DNA of 28,207 nucleotides from a virus, in the IMG/VR virus record IMGVR_UViG_3300022602_000321, positions 1 to 28,207 of that record; one strand, written 5' to 3'. The translations under genes were made by a program, and so were the position numbers. Within the stretch, counting starts at the first letter, position 1; the number at the start of each line of letters is the position of its first letter. The notes beneath the pieces are model-generated. The model ran no database searches and was not told where the DNA came from. It saw only the letters and a program-made list of their open reading frames with translations. This document shows, piece after piece, positions 7,581 to 15,116 of this stretch.

Positions 7581-7951
7581 GCTAGTATATTTCTTTCCAC
7601 TTCATCGGCGGGAACGATTGTTGTTGAAATACCTAGTGTACTGGTTTTAAATCTATTATAATTTAATATCTGTCCAACAAGCTGACTTAGTTCAATACCG
7701 TTAAGAGTTTTTAACGTATCTAATATTTGAAAGGCATTTAGATTGTTTGCCTTGGCCTGACTTAAAATAATCATTGCTACACTATCGGCAGCTTCGGCAG
7801 TAAATCCACGACTTTCAAAAAATCCAGTAACTGCTATAATATCAGTACCGTTTAAATCTATCGGTGATTGATAGAATGTACTAAAAAACTTTACAGTACT
7901 GTTAGAACTTGACGGTATTGTTTTTTGAGGAATGTTATTATATAATGACAT
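7577..7951 (-). CDS. Small conserved structural-cluster protein
   Basis: This 124-aa protein has a disordered Ser/Asn-rich start and a helical centre: GTDIIAVTGFFESRGFTAEA, AADSVAMIILSQAKANNLNA, then LDTLKTLNGIELSQLVGQIL and NYNRFKTSTLG. I recall small proteins with this helical pattern ending in 'LNYNR.K.S.LG' beside tail genes of T4-like cyanophages; their role is not known to me. AGGA lies about 9 nt before the ATG at 7951. It is 3 nt after the 363-aa gene and is coupled to gp4 by ATGA, so the three form one operon. It may be a baseplate or assembly factor. Confidence 0.75.
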   Translation of the reverse strand: MSLYNNIPQKTIPSSSNSTVKFFSTFYQSPIDLNGTDIIAVTGFFESRGFTAEAADSVAMIILSQAKANNLNAFQILDTLKTLNGIELSQLVGQILNYNRFKTSTLGISTTIVPADEVERNILA

Positions 7952-7954
7952 GAT

Positions 7955-9046
7955 TTACTTCCTAGTTACTGATGCCTGTTGTGCCACAGGTCCGGTTGGT
8001 GTGTTAGGAGTAAACAACTGTACTCCGTTTACCGCTCCAGAGTTAAACACAGTAGGTCCGCCCTGTGCCGCATTCTGTACCTGTCCCAATGCTACTCCGG
8101 TTAACTCATTAATAGATGCTTTTTTGTTTAAACTGCTAACATTCTTAGCAAGGTTAGCAGTCTGTATAGCTATGTTTAAATAATCCTGAGGACTACTTGC
8201 GTTGGCAATACTACCATTTGCTCCGAATATAGAACTGGCTCCTGCTATTACTCCACCGGCACCAAACAGGCTCTTGCTACCACCACCTCCTATAGATAAA
8301 GGACTAGGTGTTTTGTCATAATGATTTTTATTAAATCCTACGACGCCTGCATCTCCTCTATTATAAAGTACATTTTCATAAGTAAGAACCATTTTGTTTT
8401 CTAGAAACTTATTGCCCTGTGTCTGGTCAACTTCTCCGTGGCGCCATTCTTTGATTATAGGGTTTACCAATGTTACACTGAGAAACTTTTGTTTATTCAA
8501 AAGGTATACTGTTACGCTATTAAAAAACTGATAGTTTTGTTCGTTGTTTAGACCGTAGTGGTAGAATTTATTTTTGTATTTTGTATCAGTCCATGCTTCA
8601 ATATTAGAATTATTTGCCGCTAGTGTATTACTATATCGACCGTCGCCATAGTAATAACTGTAATAACTGGTCCATAAATCTGTAGATATATTTGCCTGAT
8701 CATCATGGAAAGAAATACTAACTGGTGTATAATCTAATTTTTTCTGTACGATCGTTTTTCTGTTGTATTGATTAAGAACTTCAGTCTCAACAGTAAATTT
8801 AGGTAACTCAACCATCTTGGCCAATAATCCTACATTCATTGAATACTTTTGTGTCCATCCAGGATTTTGTCTATTAAGGAATTTTTGTACGGCAGGATTA
8901 ATATTTAAAGTTACATAATAAATCCAACCATTCTTAGGTGCGTAGTCGTAAAATCCATCAGCTCTATATAACTTACTAGCGTGCTGTGAATCTCGTAACC
9001 AACCTTGAGATAGTACATTGGAAAGGAAAGGAGTTAGATCGCTCAT
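7955..9046 (-). CDS. Tail-tube-fold structural protein (baseplate or tube-associated)
   Basis: In this 363-aa protein, residues about 60-245 look like a beta-barrel of the tail-tube type: FTVETEVLNQYNRKTIVQKK, then PVSISFHDDQANISTDLWTS, then YYSYYYGDGRY, and later VTLVNPIIKEWRHGEVDQTQ followed by GNKFLENKMVLTYENVLY. The 'PV.I.FHDD....T.LW..YY.YYY' pattern recurs in cyanophage structural proteins as I remember them. The C-terminal 110 residues are Gly/Ser/Ala-rich and probably flexible. It sits between gp19 and gp4 after a terminator, in its own unit with CATAAATA 5 nt before the ATG. T4 gp48 or gp54 equivalence is possible but I cannot show it. Confidence 0.75.
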   Translation of the reverse strand: MSDLTPFLSNVLSQGWLRDSQHASKLYRADGFYDYAPKNGWIYYVTLNINPAVQKFLNRQNPGWTQKYSMNVGLLAKMVELPKFTVETEVLNQYNRKTIVQKKLDYTPVSISFHDDQANISTDLWTSYYSYYYGDGRYSNTLAANNSNIEAWTDTKYKNKFYHYGLNNEQNYQFFNSVTVYLLNKQKFLSVTLVNPIIKEWRHGEVDQTQGNKFLENKMVLTYENVLYNRGDAGVVGFNKNHYDKTPSPLSIGGGGSKSLFGAGGVIAGASSIFGANGSIANASSPQDYLNIAIQTANLAKNVSSLNKKASINELTGVALGQVQNAAQGGPTVFNSGAVNGVQLFTPNTPTGPVAQQASVTRK

Positions 9047-9051
9047 GTTAA

Positions 9052-9059
9052 TATTTATG
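9052..9059 (-). promoter_or_regulatory. Late promoter CATAAATA, 5 nt from ATG
   Basis: The minus-strand CATAAATA differs from the T4 consensus only at the first base. It lies between the 9064-9090 terminator and the ATG at 9046 with exactly 5 nt between, and no Shine-Dalgarno. Confidence 0.65.
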
Positions 9060-9063
9060 TCAT

Positions 9064-9090
9064 AAAAAAAGGCCCGTTTGGGCCTTTTTT
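9064..9090 (-). terminator. Terminator downstream of gp19 (symmetrical)
   Basis: GGCCC paired with GGGCC around a short GTTT loop is flanked by A7 on the left and T6 on the right, so it can act in both directions. It lies 13 nt beyond the gp19 stop (9104) and is followed by a new promoter. Confidence 0.88.
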
Positions 9091-9103
9091 ACTACTGGAA
9101 ATA

Positions 9104-9733
9104 TTAGCTAGTTGCTAATGATCCAAGTGTTCTAGCAACAGCAACACCAACACCTGATAAGTTACCTGCGGCGTCTGTTTGTAGAGCGTTATCGAATTTT
9201 AATGTCAATGTAATATCCATTGCATCACTTGATTTGTAATCGCCCTGTTGATAATCGGCTTTTTGTATATAGCAACCGTAAAGTTCGTATGTTTCAAGAA
9301 CTGTTGGAGCATTAGCACCCATGCCACCATCTAAAATATCGATGTTACATTGGAATTTATAATCGCTACCAGAAGCCGCTGAACTTTGTTCAAAGAAATC
9401 AAACTGTTTCTGAATCTGTTGTCCAACAAGTTTTGTAACAGCACTGCTAACATCGTCACGTAGAACGATCTGTAGTTCTGCCCATGTGTATTTTCCAGCA
9501 TAGTTGATCTTGCTGTTGTAAACGTTGAGTTCAACGTTTTCAAATGATACACTTGGACGTCCTGCTGTGATAACCTGTTTGGTTAATTCGAACGTTTGAT
9601 TATCAACACCAAACCCAATGAAACTCACTCTGAAGCGATATTTCAGTTTGGGCATTAAGAGGCCCTGACTGGTAGAACTCTGTCCACCACCGCTCAACGG
9701 TACTGAATAATTTAATAAACTAGATATTGCCAT
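9104..9733 (-). CDS. 19: Tail tube protein, T4 gp19-like
   Basis: This 209-aa protein is predicted to polymerise into the inner tube through which DNA passes. It carries a strongly family-like sequence: PKLKYRFRVSFIGFG, FELTKQVITAGRPSVSFENV, YNSKINYAGKYTWAELQIVL, DDVSSAVTKLVGQQIQKQFD, FFEQSSAASGSDYKF and VLETYELYGCYIQKADYQ, then a final beta-strand block with TLTLKFDNALQ. Length is somewhat above T4 gp19 (163 aa); the N-terminal 25 residues are Ser/Gly-rich. TAAGGAG lies 7 nt before the ATG. CATAAATA at 9756-9763 gives a 22-nt leader, and a strong terminator follows, so gp19 has its own transcript, expected for a major virion protein. Confidence 0.97.
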   Translation of the reverse strand: MAISSLLNYSVPLSGGGQSSTSQGLLMPKLKYRFRVSFIGFGVDNQTFELTKQVITAGRPSVSFENVELNVYNSKINYAGKYTWAELQIVLRDDVSSAVTKLVGQQIQKQFDFFEQSSAASGSDYKFQCNIDILDGGMGANAPTVLETYELYGCYIQKADYQQGDYKSSDAMDITLTLKFDNALQTDAAGNLSGVGVAVARTLGSLATS

Positions 9734-9755
9734 CTAAATGCTCCTTAATCTTTAA

Positions 9756-9763
9756 TATTTATG
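9756..9763 (-). promoter_or_regulatory. Late promoter CATAAATA overlapping the gp18 stop
   Basis: The minus-strand CATAAATA contains the gp18 stop codon TAA (9759-9761). It drives gp19 with a 22-nt leader that holds AAGGAG. Confidence 0.65.
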
Positions 9764-12700
9764 AACCTTTTGACATAGATCCTAAGTTGCCTGAGGCAAT
9801 AGCACCTGTGTTCAACAGTCTCATTGGAATGTATATAAACTCGACTGCTTTAACTGGTTCGATAGCGATATCCATCCATAGTTCGGATCTATCGATCCTT
9901 GATGGTGTATTATTGCTCTCATCACAGACTACGATATAGTCATAAATCGCACGCTGTCCTACTAGTTCAATGAATAAACTTTCAGCGGCATTTTTAATCG
10001 CCTGTCTTGTTATACTGTCATTAGGTTCGAACAAATATGGTTGAGCTAGAATGCCTAACTGTCTACGTAGATAAGCTACTAAACGAGCTACGTTAATTCT
10101 ATCTAATGCGCTGGCTACATGTGATCTTGTATAGTTACCAAAGTTAACTAGACCAACACCATTGATTGTAGATATAGGATTAACTTTGACTCCGGCTAAT
10201 ACATCACGTATACTTTGTGGTATAGATGTTGTGATAAAATCACCTGCCGCATCAACATATCCTGCTGATGTTGCGTTATCTACTGTACCTCTGTTAATAC
10301 CACTTGGAGCAAACCATTGATAACTCTTAGAATCACTATTAGTGATAGTACGTAGCATCATGTGGCTTGGTGGAACAACAATATAGTTTCCTGTATTGTC
10401 ATTTGTATATCCACTTGGATAGAACATAGCCATGTAATCGTCGTAACTTACAGCGCCGATTTCACCATTGTCTGCCGCTAGTTTTGTATTAGCACCCCAG
10501 TTGGCCAACGTTGTTCCAGTTGGTTGTAAACGGAATGGTGTATCACCTACAACAAATCCTGTGTAACCTCTATCACTGTTTAACGCAATCATGTTCTGTA
10601 TAGCCTCTGGATATCCAGGACATGCTATCAAGTTGAATACATAGTTATCAGTGTCTCTTAGAGCTACGTTAGCATCTATCTCACCTTTTAACGCTTCTAT
10701 AACAAAACTACGTTGCGCAAAACGGCCAAACTGTCCAACACCTAAATGATCATTAGGACTTACTGTTACCCAACGAGCTGTGTTATAATAACCAGCCTCT
10801 AAGTTGTCCATTGGATCGTTCTGATAACGAATATTAAAACCGTTGTTATCATAAATGTTGATGTAGTTTGCTTCGTATTTCTTAACATTAAATCCACTAC
10901 GACGTAGATTCCATAAGCGTGTACCTTCTGGATATAGTGCTGGATCTGGAGCATCTGGATCTAGGTAGTTGCTAGTCAACAATTCTTTGATCGTGCTAGG
11001 CATTGTTGCCTGACCGCTAGTTGCCCAACGTGCGTCATGGAATAACCAACCGTTAGGTGTAACATGATCTGTTACATCTTGTTGGACCCAAGTTAATGAA
11101 TCACCATTGTAAACATATACGGTTTGACCATAAATGTCAGTAGCTGAACTATCAATCCAAATATCACCATTCTCTAATGCTGTACCATCGCTCTGAGTAG
11201 TTGGCTGACTGGCAGCAACTATAGGACCGTTTGGATCACTGTTAGGGAATGCAGGTGTAGTACCCTGTGTAGGATGTCCTGTTCCATCGTATTGATAACC
11301 TACCCATGTAGTACCGTTGTGATATAGAATATCTACTTCTTCTAAGTTACTACCGTACCATAGGCTTCCGTTAGCTGGAGTTGTAGTTGGTTCAATCGAA
11401 CTAGCTTCAAATACCAATGGTGCCCAGTTACTGGCTTTAACTGTATAACTGTCGTACATTCCTGCTTCGTATAGGTTAGCTGTTGGGCTATTACCTGCCG
11501 CTGTAAATCCTAGATCTGATAGAACTGGAATAGTTCCGCTATCAGTAATCTGTATATCTCCACCTAGAGCGTGTGTTATTGTTAGATAACCTGCGCTAGA
11601 TACACTTGCTGAAACATTTTGGAATCCTGCGGCACTTATTGCTGTAACTATATCACTGCCATTTACTGTAACGTGACTTGTTGCTGTGCTTGCTGGAATC
11701 GTAGTAACAACAATGGTTGCTGTGTTTGTAACACCTGCCATTCCTGGTACTGTTTCTGCTATAGTTAATTCGTATGTTGCTGTAGATCCTGCTGATTTTG
11801 TAATAACTAATGAGTTTACATTTACAGAACCAACTATTGTAGTAGGCTTAACTGCTGTTCTTCTTAAGATTTCAAACTCAGCTAGTTGCGGGCTACCATC
11901 AGCGCCTGTACCACCGTTGAAGTTGCTTTCAACCATTAGTGTACCAACAGCAATATTCGAACCACCACCTACTGGATCTAGTGCCGCGATACCTGCGTCT
12001 GTTGAACTGTATATAGGAGCATTTACCACACTCCATGCTCCTGTTGTAGCATTGTATAGTTTAACAACCCAAATAGCACCAACACTGGCCGCTGTAGTTT
12101 TAATGTAAACGCTTCCGCTAGGAACACCAGCTGCCGCGTACTTAGGTACTTGTGTATGTGGCGCTATTGTTAATGCCACTGGAGCAAATGTTGATGTAGT
12201 TAGACCCAAGCTATTAACAGCATTACCAGTAATAGTGATCTTACCATCCATTGTTGAACCATTGCTGGCTGCACTAGCATCAGCATATAGTTCTAAATAA
12301 CCTTCGCTATTAACTTTAGCACCAACACCGTATGTTGGTAATAGTGTGTTAATAGTTGTCGCTACTTGTGCTGTACTTGTAGAACCAATAGTAACAGCAT
12401 GACCATTGATAGAGAATGTGCTACCAGGAACAACATTACTAAACCCAGCGCTTGTTACTAGCGGGTAACTTGTTTCCCAACTGTATGATTTGAATGTGCT
12501 ACCAGATATAGGTGTGCCAAACTCTTGTTCAGCATTGCTACCTACTTCTACCCAGTTGTTGTTCATGTTTTTATACCATACAGCTCCCATGTTTCCTGAA
12601 GTAGCTACGACTGCATAAGCACCCAATGTTCCAAAACTAGAGCTCGGTGTCATTCCGTCTGTAGTAGCAGAAGCACTGTTGCTGTCGTCGATGATTAATG

Positions 12701-13190
12701 GTGATTGTAATACAAATACTTTATTAACACTATCCCACTCATAAATTCCAAACTGTGTATTACCTGTATCTAACCAGTATGTTCCATTAACTGGTAATCC
12801 TGTAGGAACGCTTGATTGTGCTGTTAGTTCACTCAAATCAATGTTAGCACGGACCACATAGGCTTTGCTACTAACACCTAGTAAACTGTAAGCGGCTTGT
12901 AAACCGTATTCGTTTTGCTCTCCGCCGTTAATACTGTTTCCTTGGCTGTCTGTTGGAAACAATGGAGTACCGAATGTGCTAGCTAAATCCATCTGGCTAG
13001 TGATGGTGTATATTGGAGCCTCTCCAGTTGCTGCCGGTACTGTACCTATTGCTGTAACTCCGGAGCTGTTAGTCTTGTTCGCTGCCGATGCTACGAATAT
13101 TAAAGGTACTGTTCCAGGTGCTGCCGGTGTGTAAAAACTTTCATCGATTACACTTACGCTAACGCCTGGTGATTGTAGTGTGTTTGCCAT
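9759..13190 (-). CDS. 18: Tail sheath protein, T4 gp18-like, enlarged by insertions
   Basis: This 1143-aa contractile sheath subunit is far longer than T4 gp18 (659 aa). The N-terminus (ANTLQSPGVSVSVIDESFYT, then VPLIFVASA) and C-terminal domain at about 848-1143 (FNLIACPGYPEAIQNMI, RSHVASALDRINVARLVAYL, RRQLGILAQPYLFEPNDSIT, QRAIYDYIVVCDESNNTPSR, VEFIYIPMRLLNTG) are typical sheath. Residues about 125-720 are extra beta-rich material: two flagellin-IN-like units at 255-330 and 503-564, and five short W-containing modules near 129-162, 186-217, 356-390, 602-635 and 669-704. ATG at 13190 is chosen over TTG at 13196 because AGGAG (13199-13203) is 8 nt away from the ATG. The promoter GCTAAATA at 13223-13230 fits. 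The insertions probably face outward on the sheath. Confidence 0.96.
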   Translation of the reverse strand: MANTLQSPGVSVSVIDESFYTPAAPGTVPLIFVASAANKTNSSGVTAIGTVPAATGEAPIYTITSQMDLASTFGTPLFPTDSQGNSINGGEQNEYGLQAAYSLLGVSSKAYVVRANIDLSELTAQSSVPTGLPVNGTYWLDTGNTQFGIYEWDSVNKVFVLQSPLIIDDSNSASATTDGMTPSSSFGTLGAYAVVATSGNMGAVWYKNMNNNWVEVGSNAEQEFGTPISGSTFKSYSWETSYPLVTSAGFSNVVPGSTFSINGHAVTIGSTSTAQVATTINTLLPTYGVGAKVNSEGYLELYADASAASNGSTMDGKITITGNAVNSLGLTTSTFAPVALTIAPHTQVPKYAAAGVPSGSVYIKTTAASVGAIWVVKLYNATTGAWSVVNAPIYSSTDAGIAALDPVGGGSNIAVGTLMVESNFNGGTGADGSPQLAEFEILRRTAVKPTTIVGSVNVNSLVITKSAGSTATYELTIAETVPGMAGVTNTATIVVTTIPASTATSHVTVNGSDIVTAISAAGFQNVSASVSSAGYLTITHALGGDIQITDSGTIPVLSDLGFTAAGNSPTANLYEAGMYDSYTVKASNWAPLVFEASSIEPTTTPANGSLWYGSNLEEVDILYHNGTTWVGYQYDGTGHPTQGTTPAFPNSDPNGPIVAASQPTTQSDGTALENGDIWIDSSATDIYGQTVYVYNGDSLTWVQQDVTDHVTPNGWLFHDARWATSGQATMPSTIKELLTSNYLDPDAPDPALYPEGTRLWNLRRSGFNVKKYEANYINIYDNNGFNIRYQNDPMDNLEAGYYNTARWVTVSPNDHLGVGQFGRFAQRSFVIEALKGEIDANVALRDTDNYVFNLIACPGYPEAIQNMIALNSDRGYTGFVVGDTPFRLQPTGTTLANWGANTKLAADNGEIGAVSYDDYMAMFYPSGYTNDNTGNYIVVPPSHMMLRTITNSDSKSYQWFAPSGINRGTVDNATSAGYVDAAGDFITTSIPQSIRDVLAGVKVNPISTINGVGLVNFGNYTRSHVASALDRINVARLVAYLRRQLGILAQPYLFEPNDSITRQAIKNAAESLFIELVGQRAIYDYIVVCDESNNTPSRIDRSELWMDIAIEPVKAVEFIYIPMRLLNTGAIASGNLGSMSKGS

Positions 13191-13222
13191 TGTCAAATCT
13201 CCTAGTTTGGATCACTTTGTTT

Positions 13223-13230
13223 TATTTAGC
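13223..13230 (-). promoter_or_regulatory. Late-promoter-like GCTAAATA for gp18
   Basis: The minus-strand GCTAAATA leaves a 32-nt leader with AGGAG before the gp18 ATG. It diverges from a plus-strand site at 13254-13261. Confidence 0.5.
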
Positions 13231-13253
13231 GATACAGAGAGATTTTTTACCCT

Positions 13254-13261
13254 ATTAAATA
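13254..13261 (+). promoter_or_regulatory. Late-promoter-like ATTAAATA for the zinc-ribbon gene
   Basis: The plus-strand ATTAAATA gives a 28-nt gap to the ATG at 13290, with AGGG 5 nt before that ATG. It is divergent with the gp18 promoter. Confidence 0.42.
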
Positions 13262-13289
13262 CACTGTAAAGGGCAACTAAAGGGCGCGA

Positions 13290-13628
13290 ATGACTAGATT
13301 ATTATGCAAAAAATGCGGAACTAGGCCGTGTGCGGTCAACTATCATAAAGAAGGTGTCACACACTACAGGAGTCAATGTGACCATTGTGCTAGGGGAAGA
13401 AAAGAAGGCATAGCCAGATGGGCCAAGGCCGGCTACAAGTTAAAATTAAAATGTGATAAGTGCGGGTTTGCTAGCAAATATAGCAAACAGTTTAACGTCT
13501 ATCACATAGACGGAGACCTAAATAACTGTCGTCACTCTAATCTAAAATCAGTGTGTGCAAACTGCCAACGTCTGTTACAAGATCTTGGCCTTCCTTGGCG
13601 GCAAGGCGATCTAACACCAGATTTTTAA
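13290..13628 (+). CDS. Zinc-ribbon / HNH-like protein
   Basis: This 112-aa basic protein has four Cys pairs: Cys6-Cys9, Cys30-Cys33, Cys55-Cys58 and Cys89-Cys92. The C-terminal half resembles an HNH (beta-beta-alpha-metal) core: VYHIDGDLNNCRHSNLKSVC, then ANCQ, with His72, Asp74 and Asn84 in the usual places. The closing WRQGDLTPDF is a signature I remember from small proteins of T4-like cyanophages. It may be a nuclease or only a DNA/RNA-binding zinc protein, since the first catalytic His is preceded by Tyr rather than the usual His/Asp. It is the only plus-strand gene in this part and its last 92 nt overlap the 3' end of the convergent dNMP kinase gene. Confidence 0.85.
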   Translation: MTRLLCKKCGTRPCAVNYHKEGVTHYRSQCDHCARGRKEGIARWAKAGYKLKLKCDKCGFASKYSKQFNVYHIDGDLNNCRHSNLKSVCANCQRLLQDLGLPWRQGDLTPDF

Positions 13629-14241
13629 TCTGCTTGAACAGATCATCTATTGTTGTGTCATTACTAATTGTGTAATCTATATCTCCGCCGACCCAACTGT
13701 ATTCGCTGGCATGTACATTAGCTTTATCTAATCGGGTCTTGCTTAATGCCCAGTTTATATTACCGTCGGGGCCTTGATTGTAGTGCTCGGCATCTTTAAA
13801 CCATTTAGGATCTTTGCCTCTTTTAATACGTATGACTATTCCACCGCTGTTATGAATAGCTTTGATTTCATTTGGAAATCGAACATCGCTGATTACAATA
13901 TTATCAGCAGTTTTACGCATTTTATTTTCTAAACTGGCAATCCACATATCATCATGGAATCCGTCTCTGATAACTTCTGTACCCCAGTATTGTAGTATCC
14001 AGCGAGGAGTTAAATGTGGTATGTTTAAACGTTTGGCCCACCAAGGATCAACTTCTTCACGCCATTTACGTGCTTCTGCTGTACGTCCTTCTAGTAGTGT
14101 TCGATCCCAACCAAACACGTTGGCTACGGCATCTTTAAGTGTATTGGCAAAACTATCTCGCCTAAATTCGTGAAAGTTAACCAAATAGTCTGCGGCTGTA
14201 TCTTTGCCGCTACCTATCAAACCTACAAAACCTATTATCAT
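13537..14241 (-). CDS. 1: Deoxynucleoside monophosphate kinase, T4 gp1-like
   Basis: This 234-aa P-loop kinase is predicted to phosphorylate dNMPs to dNDPs for phage DNA synthesis. The P-loop is GLIGSGKDT at residues 7-15. Residues 80-100 contain RWILQYWGTEVIRDGFHDDM, which fits the 'QxxGTE..R......W' block of the family, and residues 117-125 ISDVRFPNE form the Walker B-like strand, followed by GGIVIRIKR. Length is close to T4 gp1 (241 aa). AGGGG stands about 7 nt before the ATG. The last about 30 residues are read across the end of the convergent zinc-ribbon gene and look unconserved, so the stop codon may have drifted into the neighbour. Confidence 0.9.
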   Translation of the reverse strand: MIIGFVGLIGSGKDTAADYLVNFHEFRRDSFANTLKDAVANVFGWDRTLLEGRTAEARKWREEVDPWWAKRLNIPHLTPRWILQYWGTEVIRDGFHDDMWIASLENKMRKTADNIVISDVRFPNEIKAIHNSGGIVIRIKRGKDPKWFKDAEHYNQGPDGNINWALSKTRLDKANVHASEYSWVGGDIDYTISNDTTIDDLFKQIKNLVLDRLAAKEGQDLVTDVGSLHTLILD

Positions 14242-14276
14242 AGTGTCCCCTGAGATAACAAAGTTTATTACATTTT

Positions 14277-14284
14277 TATTTAAC
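14277..14284 (-). promoter_or_regulatory. Late-promoter-like GTTAAATA for the dNMP kinase
   Basis: The minus-strand GTTAAATA lies just after the gp13 stop (14287) and leaves a 35-nt leader containing AGGGG. Confidence 0.45.
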
Positions 14285-14286
14285 TG

Positions 14287-15087
14287 TCAACCTCTAGTAA
14301 ACCACATTGGGTTTTGATTGTCTTCATTATTAATCAAGGCCTGTTCTAATTTTTCAATCATCTCTTTACCTTCAGCTTTTAGTGCCGCACCATTAAGCTG
14401 TGTTCCGCCTTGCGGACTGGCAATAGTGGCGAACTTTTCACGTGCTTCACCTAATATGATTTTACAGTTTGCTAGTGCGTAGTCCTTTAACCATATGCCA
14501 GAATAGGGGTCTGAGAACAACTGAAAATCTGGACGTTGATTGTACATCCATAATAACACACTTTCTTGTCCTCTTGGTCGCTGTGTAATACGTAGCTTTT
14601 TAGTAACTGGATTAAAATCAAACAGTATATAACTACCAAATAACTTACCAACTTCTTTCTGGTATGATGCAAACATGTAATAAGTTGCGATACCGCCCAT
14701 ATTACTGGTACTCAACAAGTAGGTGTTAGAATACGCCAAGTTGAATGGTTCGAATAAACTTCCGCCGTCTCCGCCACCTGTTCTAGATCCAATACTACGA
14801 CGAAATATTTCTCTAACACTGGTAACTTCTCTAGGCAGTATATATTCGTTTTGATCTATTTCTAGAGTTAAAAATCCATAGCTTTCCTCAACAGCATTGC
14901 TACTGCGTTGGCGATATTTTGCTAGTGCTCTATCAATAGCTACATTATAATGTTTAGGATCTAACTCAACATCAACGATGCCGTCAGCTAAGAAATTACG
15001 GATATAATTTACTACATCTTGTCGTGCGACTTCCAGCTCTTTTAGATAGTCTTCGTATTCTTTAGTGGGTTTATTGTTTAGGTCCAT
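14287..15087 (-). CDS. 13: Neck protein, T4 gp13-like
   Basis: This 266-aa protein is predicted to join the portal vertex to the tail. Family-like stretches are: residues 20-65 with VVNYIRNFLADGIVDVELDP and YNVAIDRALAKYRQRSSNAV, TLEIDQNEYILPREVTSVRE, IFRRSIGS, then LFDFNPVTKKLRITQRPRGQ, WLKDYALANCKIILGEAREK and GAALKAEGKEMIEKLEQAL. Length fits (T4 gp13 is 309 aa). It is divergent from gp14, whereas in T4 genes 13, 14 and 15 run in one direction. GGTAAATA ends 5 nt before the ATG; an AAGG exists 12 nt upstream but is inside the octamer region, too far for a normal ribosome site. Confidence 0.88.
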   Translation of the reverse strand: MDLNNKPTKEYEDYLKELEVARQDVVNYIRNFLADGIVDVELDPKHYNVAIDRALAKYRQRSSNAVEESYGFLTLEIDQNEYILPREVTSVREIFRRSIGSRTGGGDGGSLFEPFNLAYSNTYLLSTSNMGGIATYYMFASYQKEVGKLFGSYILFDFNPVTKKLRITQRPRGQESVLLWMYNQRPDFQLFSDPYSGIWLKDYALANCKIILGEAREKFATIASPQGGTQLNGAALKAEGKEMIEKLEQALINNEDNQNPMWFTRG

Positions 15088-15092
15088 ACCAT

Positions 15093-15100
15093 TATTTACC
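15093..15100 (-). promoter_or_regulatory. Late-promoter-like GGTAAATA, 5 nt from the gp13 ATG
   Basis: The minus-strand GGTAAATA is back to back with the plus-strand TATAAATA at 15102-15109, one base apart. Together they form a near-palindromic divergent promoter, with TATTTA at 15093-15098 and TAAATA at 15104-15109. Confidence 0.55.
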
Positions 15101-15101
15101 T

Positions 15102-15109
15102 TATAAATA
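15102..15109 (+). promoter_or_regulatory. Consensus late promoter TATAAATA for the gp14-gp15-Nudix operon
   Basis: This is an exact match to the T4 late promoter consensus. By T4 geometry transcription starts near 15115, giving a leader of about 142 nt before the gp14 GTG. Confidence 0.75.
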
Positions 15110-15116
15110 TACTACT

